Shown here: in pieces, positions 45,781 to 57,047 of the stretch
Layout of the letters: every line of letters begins with the position of its first letter
How positions within the stretch are numbered: position 1 is the first letter of the stretch
Assembly (NCBI RefSeq): GCF_025698545.1
Contig: NC_068567.1
Location: 58,533,371-58,597,370, forward strand
DNA: 64,000 bases
DNA from: Gossypium raimondii
Taxonomy: Eukaryota; Streptophyta; Magnoliopsida; Malvales; Malvaceae
Direction of reading: 5' to 3'
The notes under the pieces: model-generated
Database searches by the model: none
What the model was told of the DNA's origin: nothing
What the model saw: the letters and a program-made list of their open reading frames with translations, nothing else
Translations under genes and position numbers: made by a program

Positions 45781-48700
45781 ATGACCACCAAGCGCGCTTA
45801 CAAGCTACGTATCCTTTTTTTAGGGTTTCCTTTTTATGAAATTATGTTTCAGTTTGCTGTACCTGATCTGGGTTTTCCGTAATAATTGTACTGATTACCT
45901 CAAACTGATCTTTTACTGTTCCTTGCGTTTTGTTTTTTCTTTAGTAATTTCACTTGGGGGTAGCCTTAACAGTTATAATGAACAGAGGAATTTGTCGCAC
46001 ACTCTTCAAGTGTGAATTGCCTAAAGATTGGAAGGAAATCTTCGAGGGTTCTTGTGACTGGTGGGGAAGATCACAAGGTTAATCTTTGGGCTATTGGTAA
46101 ACCCAACGCCATACTGGTCAGTTTTCTCCTAGCATTTGCTCAATGCAAATTATTAATTTCGTTCCAAATTCCCTTATTGGCATTTTTTTTATATATATTT
46201 TTTCCTGTGTTTCTAATAACAATACTAGTAGTGTTTTCACTATCATTTATTTGCTGCAATTGATTATATGCTAACTAGGTGCTAAGGCTTTGCTTGATTG
46301 ACTGAGAAGAAAATTGGAAAGATGAAAAATTGAAGAATAGAAAAATAGCAAGATAGAAAATATATTTTTCTTTTCACTTCTCTTTCTATTCATTGCTTGG
46401 TAGAGTAAAAATAAGAGCAAAAAGAAAATGGAAGTTCAGAAAAATGCTTGACTTTGAATTAACTTACATCTTTCTCTCATTTTCCCTCTTTTTATCATTT
46501 TAATTTGGAATGATTTGTTTTATGTATTGAGACGGAAAATGGTCATAGCTCTTATTTTCTTTCCTCTCACTTTTCTTTCTTACCAAGTACACTCAAAATT
46601 TAATTTCTTTCCACTTTTCCATACTCTCTTTTCATCCTTTCACTTTTCCACTCAACCAAGTATAGTCTAAGGGAGGAAACATAACGTATGGTATCAAAAG
46701 TGATAAGATTAAAGAATTCTAACTTTGATAGTTTCATTTTGGTGACCAATGAAGTCTTACGCTGTACATCTTGTATTTGAACTGTTATAACAGAGTTTAT
46801 CCGGACATACTAGTGGGATAGATTCCGTGAGCTTTGATTCTTTAGAAGTCTTGGTAGCTGCAGGTGCTGCAAGTGGTACCATCAAACTTTGGGATTTGGA
46901 GGAGGCAAAAAGTATGCTTGTCTAATTCCATAGCCTTTTTTTTTTGGTGTTATTCAAACATGTTGATGTATGTTAACTTTTGGTCTTAAATTATGTAGTA
47001 CATTGATCTTTTGTTGCAATCTGATACTTTTATAGTTGTTCGGACTCTGACTGGTCATAGATCCAATTGCATCTCTGTGGATTTCCACCCCTTTGGTGAG
47101 TTCTTTGCATCTGGTTCTCTTGATACGAATCTCAAGATATGGGATATCAGAAAGAAAGGGTGTATCCACACTTACAAGGGCCATACACGAGGAGTCAATA
47201 CAATCAGGTTTACACCAGATGGCCGATGGGTTGTATCTGGTGGTGAGGACAACATTGTGAAGGTCAGGGTTGCTATACTTTAGTTAATGATGATAATCCT
47301 TTTTTCACTGATGTGATCCTTTATTTCTGCACATTTTTGCTCTCCCATAATCCTTTTTCTTTTGGAATATGTGTGGGCATGGCAGGGTGAATAAACATGA
47401 ATGTTTTTCATTTCTTGTCTTTTTTTTTCTGGGAATTAGAACTGAAATTGAGTTTGGAGTGAGGCTGTGAAGCTGAAGATGTTGGATAGACTATCTATCT
47501 TGTTTCACACATTGTTGGATAGACTATCTATCTTGTTTCACACATTGTTTTTGATTCACAAACTCAGCCAACTTTTAAAACTTTTCTGTCTGTTTCACGG
47601 TTATGAATGCATCATTGTTTCAGTTCTTTGGTTTACTGATAATTAGGATTTGTTATATGTTGGCTATTCCATTGTTGTAAATGGTATACGTTCAGGCTGG
47701 CATAAGAGCCTGCTGTCAGTAGTCAGTACTCTTTGATAGAAAACATGACCTTACAAAAGGATTTAAATGATGTGTAGGCAGTTTGTATGCGCATGATACT
47801 TTCAAATTTAGTGTTTCAGGATAACTTTGACATTGATCCTTGTCATGTTCTACATGTCAATAGGTGTGGGATTTGACTGCCGGAAAACTATTACACGATT
47901 TCAAGTATCATGAAGGCCAAATTCAGTGCTTAGATTTCCATCCCCATGAGTTTCTATTGGCTACAGGTTGGTTCTTACCTTGTATTAAAACAACTGTTGC
48001 TTATTGTTCATTGCCTTGAGAACTCATTCTATGATGCTGTTCTAAAATGTAATTCTTATCCTAAGATCTATTATGTTGTCTAAGGTGGTTGTGAATGTGA
48101 ATCCTTCTTTGGCGCTTTGATTTTCATTATTCATCCTCTCACTTTCACAGGTTCAGCTGATCGGACTGTTAAATTTTGGGACCTTGAAACCTTTGAACTT
48201 ATTGGTTCAGCTGGGCCTGAGGTACTTCCATCGGTCTTTGGTAAACTTGTTGGTTCTCTCAATCGATTTAGAGATTATATCCAGATCATAAGATCTATAT
48301 TTATATTTTGAGATCATAGGATCTTTTATCTTCCTAATTTTTATGGAAAAAATATGCGTACATGACTTTTTCTATATACTGTAGACCACTGGAGTCCGTT
48401 GCTTGACCTTCAGTCCTGATGGGAGGACTGTACTGTGTGGGTTGCATGAAAGTCTGAAGGTGAGATCTTTTATAGATCCAAAATCATCAATCTAAAGTGA
48501 TTTACTAGGTAAAGCTCTATCTTATTCCAGTTTGCACTTCATTTTCTGTGTAACTTCTAGGTTTTCTCGTGGGAACCAATAAGATGTCATGATGGTGTGG
48601 ATGTGGGATGGTCTAAATTGTCAGATCTTAATATTCATGAAGGAAAACTTCTTGGCTGCTCATATAATCAAAGCTGTGTTGGAGTATGGGTTGTAGATAT

Positions 48701-51700
48701 CTCGGTACTGCTAAGTTTTCTACAGTTAAACTTAATCACTACATCTTTCTTTATTAACAGTCACTATGTCATGATTTTAATATTAAATTTGGTCTTTGAT
48801 ACAGCGTATAGAGCCATATGCTGTTGGTAATGCAAATCGTGTGAATGGTCACTCTGATCCCAAATCTAGTTCAGGTGGAAACCTCTCCGTACTGAATGAG
48901 AACGCAGCAAAACCTAGTATGGGAAGATTTTCTGTTTCACAAAATCCTGATCCTTTAGTGAAGGAAACAAAATCCCTTGGAAGGTTGTCTGTTTCACAAA
49001 ACTCAGATCCTGCCAAGGAGTCCAAAAGTACGTTTACTTTTAATTTGTTAGAGTTTTGCATCTTCACTTTCCTTTCTGGTCTTGATTCTCAAAGTTTTCT
49101 TTAGAAACCATATTGTCAAGTATTCATCCTGAATCAGTTTTTGCTATCAAATTTACCTATTGAAAAGAAAAGTCAAAAGGTCTGAGGGAGACAAGTCAAG
49201 CTCATCACTGTTAACCACATGACTCTTTTTGACCAATAAAACAAAAAAGGAGAAAAAGTGGGTTGATGCAAAGCTTTCATATGGCTGAAATGATCAAACT
49301 TTCTCTTCTACTTAAATTGTGTCCTCAATTATTATTAATGTTGTCACGTGATGAACATTATGTTATTACTTTTGGCAAGCATGCAGTACTATTAGGTTAA
49401 TTTGTTTAAAGGGAAAAATAATTTTTCTGGTAATGATTAATTGATAATTATCAACAAACATGCATTTTCAGCCAAATAATAAACTTAACACTTCAAAAAG
49501 TTATGAAATATCTGGGAGTACTGTTGGGGAAGAAGGGTTGGAGGGCACCTTTTATGTATTTATCCATCTTATTTTGATTTTTGCGTAATGGTTAAAGCCC
49601 CAGGAAATGCACCTGGTATCCCTCAGAGGGTCAATTTAAACACTGCTCCAAAGACTACTCAACCAAATTCCATAACTGTTCCTACTGTAGCAGCTCCAAA
49701 GAGGAGTTCTACGAAGGCTAGTTTGGCCATCAGTGTTCCAATTTTCAACAAGTCAGATGTCATACCTGTGATTGTGCCTAGAAATGATGCTAGGTTGGAT
49801 CAGGCTGCTGAATCAAGAAAAGAAGTTGGAATATCTGGGAGAAGTGTGGAGCAGGCTGCTGATTCAAGAAACGAAGTTGGAATAACTGGGAGAAATTTAG
49901 AGCCAAGTCAACTTACTGCTGAATCTAGAAAAGAAGTTGGAATAGCTGGGAAGAGTTTAGAGCCAAGCCAACCGGCTGCTGAATCTAGAAAAGAAGCTGG
50001 AATAGTCGGGAGAACTTTGGAGCAGGGAGCTGATTCCAGGAAAGAACTTGGTATTGTTGGAAGAACCATGCCATTTTCTTTGCAGTCAAAGACAAATAGT
50101 TTTCGGAAGTTTCAAAATTTCAAGGAAGACATGGACCAGCCAGCTATCTCTGCTGCCTCTGAAACTACAGTTTCTAAGGCTTCTGAATTCAACAGTGTGC
50201 TGGACAGGAGTATTTTTTCTGCTGTAAGAGGCCCTATTCAAGGAATGTCTGCTGCTGAAAGGAATATGAGGGAAGATAGGTGCATTGGCTCTTGCAAGAG
50301 TGAACCAAACTCAACAGCAGAGTTGCCTTCAAGCTACCGGGATGAAAATCGTATATTTCTAAAATTCTTAATTTACAGTTCTGCCTTTGATCATTTCATG
50401 CGTAGTTAGCTGCTTGTTCTTCCTGAATTTTTAGATCTGCTATAGTGTTTGCTTCTGACCTGAAAACTTTTATCATTAGGTGGTCAATTAGATTTTAACT
50501 GAAAATATTTCTATTGAAATTCTCATTAAAGGACTGCTTAATAGCAACCTTGAGTTTTCTTGAGACTTAATAGGAACAACTGAAAGAGTGAGATGGAAAG
50601 AACAATTAGCTGCCACTGGAGGGGGATAGAACAATGTAGTCTCATTGGTATTTTAATATGAATATGAAAAGTAACCATCAGGTTATTTCTAGTTGTTCCA
50701 GCAGAATGTTTTTTAACTAAAGAATTTACCATTTAAGAGGGATCTCTCTCACAGTGGAAACCTGTTAACTGAAGAACTATACTTATATTTGTAATTCTTC
50801 CATTCTCTGGGTAACTATAGTCATATTACATTTTTAAGGCTGACAAGGTGCAGTGATGGGGAAGTAGTCTTATCAGTCTATGTCTCTCTTAGGTTGTTTT
50901 ACCCTTGGGATAGCATATTTGGCCTTGATGAACTTTAATTTGGCTTAGCTACGAGGCATGCTGATTGATGCAGAACGAGCAAAACTAATGTGTGACTTCA
51001 ACTTCAGTTTCTGCTATGGAATAGATTGATCTTGACTTGGCTATTGGATAATTGTTGGGGTGTGTTGTCACATTACATTACGTTCATTCTTGACTTGTTT
51101 GGTTTTTAAATTGTCTGGCTTGGGCCGGCTGTTTTGCATTTCTCTAGTTAGAATGTTGAACTATTCATGTTGAAGTTTAATTCTTTGTTTCAGATGATGC
51201 ACATGTGCAAAAAACACATAGAGATACATATCCTTTAGAAAGCCTAAAAGGAGGTATATCTATTGATTGCTCGTTGATATTATAAACAATTCTATGAAGG
51301 ACTGAACTCATTGTACTTGGTCAATTCTTCAGGAAGAACACGTCCAGTAGTCTTAAATTGGGAGAAAAGAGGGAGATCTTCTAATTATGATGGACCTATT
51401 ATGAGTGTCTCTCCGAAGAATGCATCAATGGCAAACATGCCTTCTGTCAATTTGGTAAAAACAGATCAAATCTTGAATTTACTTTGGTTCCCTTTTCTAA
51501 TATGTTCTCAAAGTTCCTGTCAATGATAACTTATGTATTCATGTTATTACTTTTTAAAGTATAAACAAAGAGGATACCCTGCATCTGTGGAAAAAGAAAT
51601 GCCTTCTGCCAGTGATGGGGATGCTGTTGCAGATCTAATGGAGCAACATGATCAATTCATTAGTTCCATGCAATCTCGTTTAGCTAAATTACAGGTGATC

Positions 51701-53604
51701 CCTAAGAACATAGAAGGCATGCTAATGGGTTTTTTTATGTGTTTGTTTGTTCACTTTATAGTACAATGTCTGCAATATGGTCAAATTTCATTGAAGATTG
51801 CTGAGCCTTGCTTTTATTGGTTATAGGCTGTTCATCGGTATTGGGAAAGAAAAGACATAAAGGGGGCAATTGGTGCAATTGAAAAGATGGCTGATCATGC
51901 TGTAAGCACTTTATGTTTGTTAATTGATCTATCCCGTGTTTAACTTTCATGTGAATGAAACATATTTAAGAGCCACTTCCTTTTCTTTATGATGGAAATT
52001 GCAGGTGCTTGCTGATGTGATGAGCATTGTCATTGAGAAAATGGACATCGTCACATTGGACATTTGCACTTGTCTTCTGCCACTTCTGTCTGGTCTCCTT
52101 GGTAGTGATATGGATAGGTAAGAACAGTGTCATAATCTTTTCATTTTTGTAGTCAATAGGCTTGGGATTTTTGTTATACATTTGTTCCGGAAAAATCAAT
52201 TGCTTTCAGTAGTATTTCGATTTACTTATGCTATTTTTGGTAGGAGTATTGTTTTTTCAACCTTATTACATGAGTTAGTAATAAACTAACGCCACTTGGT
52301 AACTTTTAGCCAATCACATGAATTGTTTTGAGCAAAGGAAAGGAATTTTTTTTACTTTTTTCGAAGAGGTTTTTTTTTTTCTATGGTTTTACTCATACTT
52401 CTAAGTTTAAGTTTACATTTATACTAATTATTCTTTATGTTATGACACTATTTTAATACTTATGTAATAATTAAGCTTTTCCTTGTGTTAATACACTAAT
52501 GTTATGTTTGGTAGGAGTGTTATTTTTCACTATTTTTAGTATATGAGTTAGCAATAAACTAATTTCAATTTGTAATTTTAGCCACTCACATGGCTTGTTT
52601 TGGGAAAAAGGAGGAAAATCTTTTGCATATTTTGAAGAGGTTTTAGTATTTACCAGAGTTTTACTCATCTTTTTAATTTTAAGTTTAAATTTGTACTAAC
52701 CATTTTTTATGTGTATCTATTTTAATACATAGATAATAAATAAGCTTTTTCTCATGTTATTACATGAGTAACTAAACAAGTCATAAATAACTAGACGATG
52801 CATTAATGTGGTAAAAATGATATATTCCTTTGTTCCCTAAATTTGTCATATTCTGATTTTAGTGGTCAAAATGTTTTAACTTTGACCTCTTATTTTTAAA
52901 ATTTATTATGGATAATAAAAATTTTAAAAATATACTATATAAAATTTCAATAAAGTAGTTTTGAAAATATTTTTGTATAAAATTTAATTAATTAAAATAT
53001 TTAAAATAATTGAGGTCAAAGTTTAAAAAGTTTGACCTAAAAATGTCAACTTTGACTAGGACAAAGGGAGTAGCATTTTAGTTTCTTGGTTCCTAAAACT
53101 TCTGATGGTGTTAGTTGCATCCACCTATAAAGTTTAACTGCGAGTCTTTTGCAGGCATTTGAGCATCTGTCTGGACATGCTGCTTAAGCTGGTCAGGGTA
53201 TTTGGTTCCATGATATATTCAACCATATCTGCTTCTACACCTGTTGGTGTAGACATCGAGGCAGAACAAAGGTGTCTCTGCTTACTTCCTAACTTCAAAT
53301 TTAATGTTTGAATATTCAGTTATTGGACTATTAACCGAAATTGCATGCTGCTGATTGTCCTAGGTTTGAGCGTTGCAACCTCTGCTTTATAGAACTAGAA
53401 AAAGTAAAACGCTGTCTGCCCACTCTTACCAGGTGACTACTATGGTGGTTAATTAATGGGGTTTAATCATATGCAACTGTTCTATACCGTTTGACTTATT
53501 TCCCGCGATATTTTCTTCTTTGTTTCCTTGTTCTCCGTAGAAGAGGGGGATCAGTTGCAAAATCTTCCCAGGAATTGAACCTAGCACTTCAAGAAGTATC
53601 ATGA
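45781..53604 (+). CDS. KTN80: Katanin p80 WD40-containing subunit B1 homolog
   Basis: Eighteen coding exons join to about 875 residues: 45781-45808, 45986-46116, 46794-46911, 47036-47262, 47864-47966, 48151-48221, 48385-48459, 48561-48704, 48805-49027, 49598-50350, 51194-51253, 51333-51454, 51560-51694, 51827-51901, 52005-52117, 53155-53271, 53364-53432, 53541-53604. KTN80 targets the p60 AAA ATPase to microtubule crossovers and branch points for severing. Residues 1-300 form the WD40 propeller, with VNLWAI, IKLWDL, LKIWDI, VKVWDL and VKFWDL. The middle is low-complexity, and exon 10 holds a tandem peptide repeat. The C-terminal con80 domain starts near [20 protein letters not shown] and ends [10 protein letters not shown]. 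The acceptor of exon 10 could be 49598 or 49604; both keep frame. Confidence 0.93.
47481..47546. repeat. Perfect 33-bp tandem duplication in KTN80 intron 4
   Basis: Two identical units beginning GTTGGATAGACTATCTATCT sit head to tail at 47481-47513 and 47514-47546. Identity suggests a recent slip event. Confidence 0.95.
49797..50075 (+). repeat. Coding tandem repeat in KTN80 exon 10
   Basis: About five copies of a degenerate unit of 16-24 residues, with core [14 protein letters not shown], occur in the linker between propeller and con80 domain: [84 protein letters not shown]. All stay in frame. Confidence 0.9.
52229..52770. repeat. Tandem duplication of about 271 bp in a KTN80 intron
   Basis: Blocks TTGGTAGGAGT, GAGTTAG(T/C)AATAAACTAA, TTTTAGCCA(A/C)TCACATG, GAAGAGGTTTT and AATAA(T)TAAGCTTTT(T)C recur in order with an offset of 271 bases. 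The copies have diverged substantially, so the duplication is not recent. Confidence 0.8.
52825..53070. mobile_element. Stowaway-like MITE in a KTN80 intron
   Basis: The ends are TTCCTTTGTTCCCTAAATTT and, inverted, CTCCCTTTGTCCTAGTCAAA, flanked by TA on both sides (52823-52824 and 53071-53072). Inner inverted motifs GGTCAAAATGTTTTAACTTT and GGTCAAACTTTTTAAACTTT match. The size (about 246 bp), TA target and CTCCCTTTGTCC end fit Tc1/mariner Stowaway MITEs. Confidence 0.75.
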
Positions 53605-55237
53605 CTGAAATCAACATATTGAATACACGCACTAACTTATTATTTGCTTTCAACGGGATCGAATTCTGTAAGTTGCCTCGGAAAGCATGATTCGGCACGT
53701 ACATACTGGCCAAGTAGCAACCACTACTTCGATGCATATAGTCTCATCAAGTCCTGCTGCACCCTGTACATGTTAAATACCGGTCTAAGTAGAGACCTTT
53801 TAACTGGTAAGTAAAGCTGATTCTACTCGCATTGATTGATTTAAGTGGGAAGACTTGAAGGCTAATTGTGCTTGATTACTTTGCTGCTGGTTTCTGCAAA
53901 GTTTTTTTTTTTTTTTTCAAACTCAGTGAATACCATTGCCAACCACTGTATCACAGATTCTAACCCAATATGATGAACATCAATTTGTACCTTATGACTC
54001 ACGTATGTAATATATATTTATATTGTTATGAATATACACGTGTCCAAAAGATGGGACTGCAGATATTTGGGTTATCTGAATTCTATTGAAAGCTTTTAGT
54101 TCAGTAAAGGCTGTCATAATTTTGTCTTCAGATATTTGGGAAGGTCTTGAAAATGAAACCAGGTATCGTAAATCTAACCCCCTGTCTCAGTTTGTGTAAT
54201 GCTTTTCATGTCAACGGAGTTTCTGTTTCCAACATAAAAAAAATAACAGCTCTTCTCACCTCAAGTTGAGCTTAAGCAAATAATTGACCGTCTCATCTCT
54301 GTATGGAAATCAAGTTGGTCCCTATCAAAATTTGGTGCTTGTACTTTATGAAAATTAAAAAGTTAGCACAATTGTTAATGGTTGATATTTACTAATTTGT
54401 GGAATAAAATTTGTTGAGTTATTGAATTTTTGCTAGTTATTTTCATATAAATTATTTAGCTGTTAAGAAAATAGGAGAGCCAAACTTAATAAATTAAACT
54501 AGAGTTCGCTAGGTGGGTTGCAACATACAACTTTTTTAAATTTCTTTTAAGTCCCATTCAAGCACCCATGCAGGTCTGAATACCATTAAATAATTCGTTT
54601 TGCTATTTTTTAATAGCACTAAACATCCTTAAATATCTTTCTTAAATTCTAAAAACAATTTTAGACTGTTGAAGTTATATCAATAAAGTTCTTTCATTAC
54701 TAAATCTATTAGTTTAACCATGACATGCCAAATCTTATATGGTATAATTTAAAATAAAATTTGAAAGAAAAGTAGAATGTTACTGTGTAATTTTAAAAGT
54801 TAAAACTAAAAATAAAGTAAAAAAAACTTATAATAAAGCTTTTGTAAAAGCTTGAAAACTTCAAAATCAAGACTTTTATGACATCTATTTTTATGATATT
54901 TGTTTTTTTAACTTTAAAATTTAAATTATGCCACATAAGATTTAACATCATTAATCGATTACAATTTTAGTAATGGAAAAATTTTATTTATATAACCTTA
55001 AAAGTTTAAGGAAGTAATTAGAATGTTTTCAGTTTTGAAGATTAATAATTTAGAATGAATGTTTGTATGGTTGAGTTTAACTCTCAAAACTAAATAAAAT
55101 ATTTTATAATTATATTTAAATAAAATATATTTATTAAATAGTAAGTTAAATTTGAGTAAACTTGGTTTAGAGATTACCTTCTCCAAGACCAACCCAAACG
55201 AGCCGCACTTACTAACCGGACCATTGAATACATTTTA
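53605..55237. other. 3' flank of KTN80 and AT-rich intergenic DNA
   Basis: The first 600 bases look transcribed (3' UTR-like, with GCAGATATTTGGGT at 54059 and CAGATATTTGGGA at 54131 as a small repeat). From 54300 on the sequence is AT-rich without a recognisable gene. Confidence 0.35.
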
Positions 55238-55802
55238 GGGTAAATTCCTCTAAGATCATTAAATTATTGGTAAATTTACGTTTTGATTACTCAACTTCAA
55301 AGAGTTAGAAACTGGTCATTGAACTATTCCAAAGTTTTCATATAAGTCACTAAACTATTTGAAATTTTTTATTTAAGTCACTGAGATGTTAATTTTTTTA
55401 AAGAAAATTCAGTCAATGAGCTCCAAGCGATGATTTGACGATCGATATAGTGGATTGGTAACCATCAACAAGCAAAAGAATATACCTTAGATCCAAGCCA
55501 ATCTGACAACCGGTATCAAAGATCAGAGAAAAAAACTATTTGGATTTTGGTTCAATGACTCGTGATGCTCAAAGTTGTTTCATAGAAAAAAAAAACTGAA
55601 CTATAGAACAAAAAAGGAGTAAGAGCTTTTGATTGGTGCAGACAGTGCAAAATAAAGAATGCCATACAATAACAGTTTTAATACCCCAGTGACTTAAATG
55701 AATACTTATAAATAGTTCTATAACAATTTTGTAACTTTTTAAAGTTGAGTGACCAAAACTTAAACTTACTAATAGTTTAGTAACCCTAAGTGTAGTTTAT
55801 CC
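55238..55802. mobile_element. Mutator-like MITE, GGGTAAATT ends
   Basis: The ends are GGGTAAATTCCTCTAAGATCA and, inverted, GGATAAACTACACTTAGGGTT. Arms share 'TTGATTACTCAACTTCAAA' on the left with 'TTGGTCACTCAACTTTAAA' read from the right. Flanks TACATTTTA and TAAAATTTA agree at 7 of 9 positions. The central part is unique and noncoding. Confidence 0.65.
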
Positions 55803-57047
55803 TAAAATTTATTAGATCAAAATATCATGTTAGGAAATATCTTTTCTTTTTAAGTTGTTTAAATCAGATTGGTTGGCTCGAAAATCAACTAGGAACTAGT
55901 CTGAAGAAGATTATTAAATTAATTGATTTAGAAATTAATACAAACTAATTGAACCAAGCAAAAAATCGAATAAACCAAATTTTTAATATATTATTACTTT
56001 TTATAAATTTAACCGACTAGATGAACCGATCGAATAATTTAAACCAGTTAAATCGATAAACTAATATATTAACTTATTCGAAAGAGGGTCCAAGGATGGA
56101 CCATAGACGGAGTGAAGAATCAGCCTCCAAATGGCACATACCTCTTAAGCCACAAGTCTCTTTCATCCTCATGATTTTAAGAGGCCAAGAGGGAACAACA
56201 CTTCGTAACGGCTTCCGTCATCATCATATGAACCCATTTGGTGATGTCAGCTTTATTAGAGCTGATTCTTATAGAGTTGTCTATGGGTACTAATTCACCT
56301 ACCTTATTTTTTATTTGAGGTTTGATCTGTTTTCTAAGTAAATTTTAGATTTATATTTTATTCAAATCGTAATAAATCTTTTTTACAAATGGAAAGGAAA
56401 TATGTCAAAATTGGAAAAATAGCATTTCTGGATAAGGCTTTGGATTTTGAATATTTAATTTTCCATTTTATCTATTTCTATTTCAATTTTAAAATTCATT
56501 AATCCAAATAAAAACAATACGTTAAATAACATGCTTATAAATACCCGTAATTCCACCTTAAAATAAAATTTAAAATTTTCTTCAACCATTTTCATCAGGA
56601 TCTGATTCAGGTGCTGTTTTTTTTTAAAAAAAAATTAAAGGCATCACGTTTTTTTCTTTTTTAATCCGTGACTCTTTGTTTTTATGAATCAAAACTGAGT
56701 TTGTTTGTCTCTGTTTGCAAAAACCAGAACCGTCCAATTGCTAAATTCTAAAATCAGTAGGTTTCGAGTCACCTCGTTTAACTCAATTTTGTTGTCATCC
56801 ATTAAAGCTCGATACAAGGTTGATTCATGGATTAAAAGAGGAAAAAGTACAGGTCGCAAAAGGATCGAAGAGAGAAGATGGAGAAGAAATCAAATGTTGT
56901 TTGTACGGTTTGGCATTAGAGAAATTTATATATGTTTTTAAGTGATATAATTAAAGAGTTTGGCATATGTACGAACAGCTGGTGTGTTTTCATTAACTAA
57001 TCCTGTTATTGCTACGACAAATTGAGCACATATTCATCGATTCGACA
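55803..57047. other. Intergenic DNA with a compositionally distinct island
   Basis: 55860-56060 consists of 'aaccgactagatgaacc / aaccagttaaatcg' repeats. 56075-56295 has a more balanced base composition and an open frame (56096-56293, 65 codons; motifs KPQVSFILMILRGQEG and DSYRVVYGY) that I do not recognise. The stretch 56580-57047 is the upstream side of the DUF789 gene. Confidence 0.3.

Noticed and set aside
57009-57047. N-terminal extension of the DUF789 protein
   Set aside because: The extension starts with a TTG codon and not ATG; the first ATG in frame is 57048.
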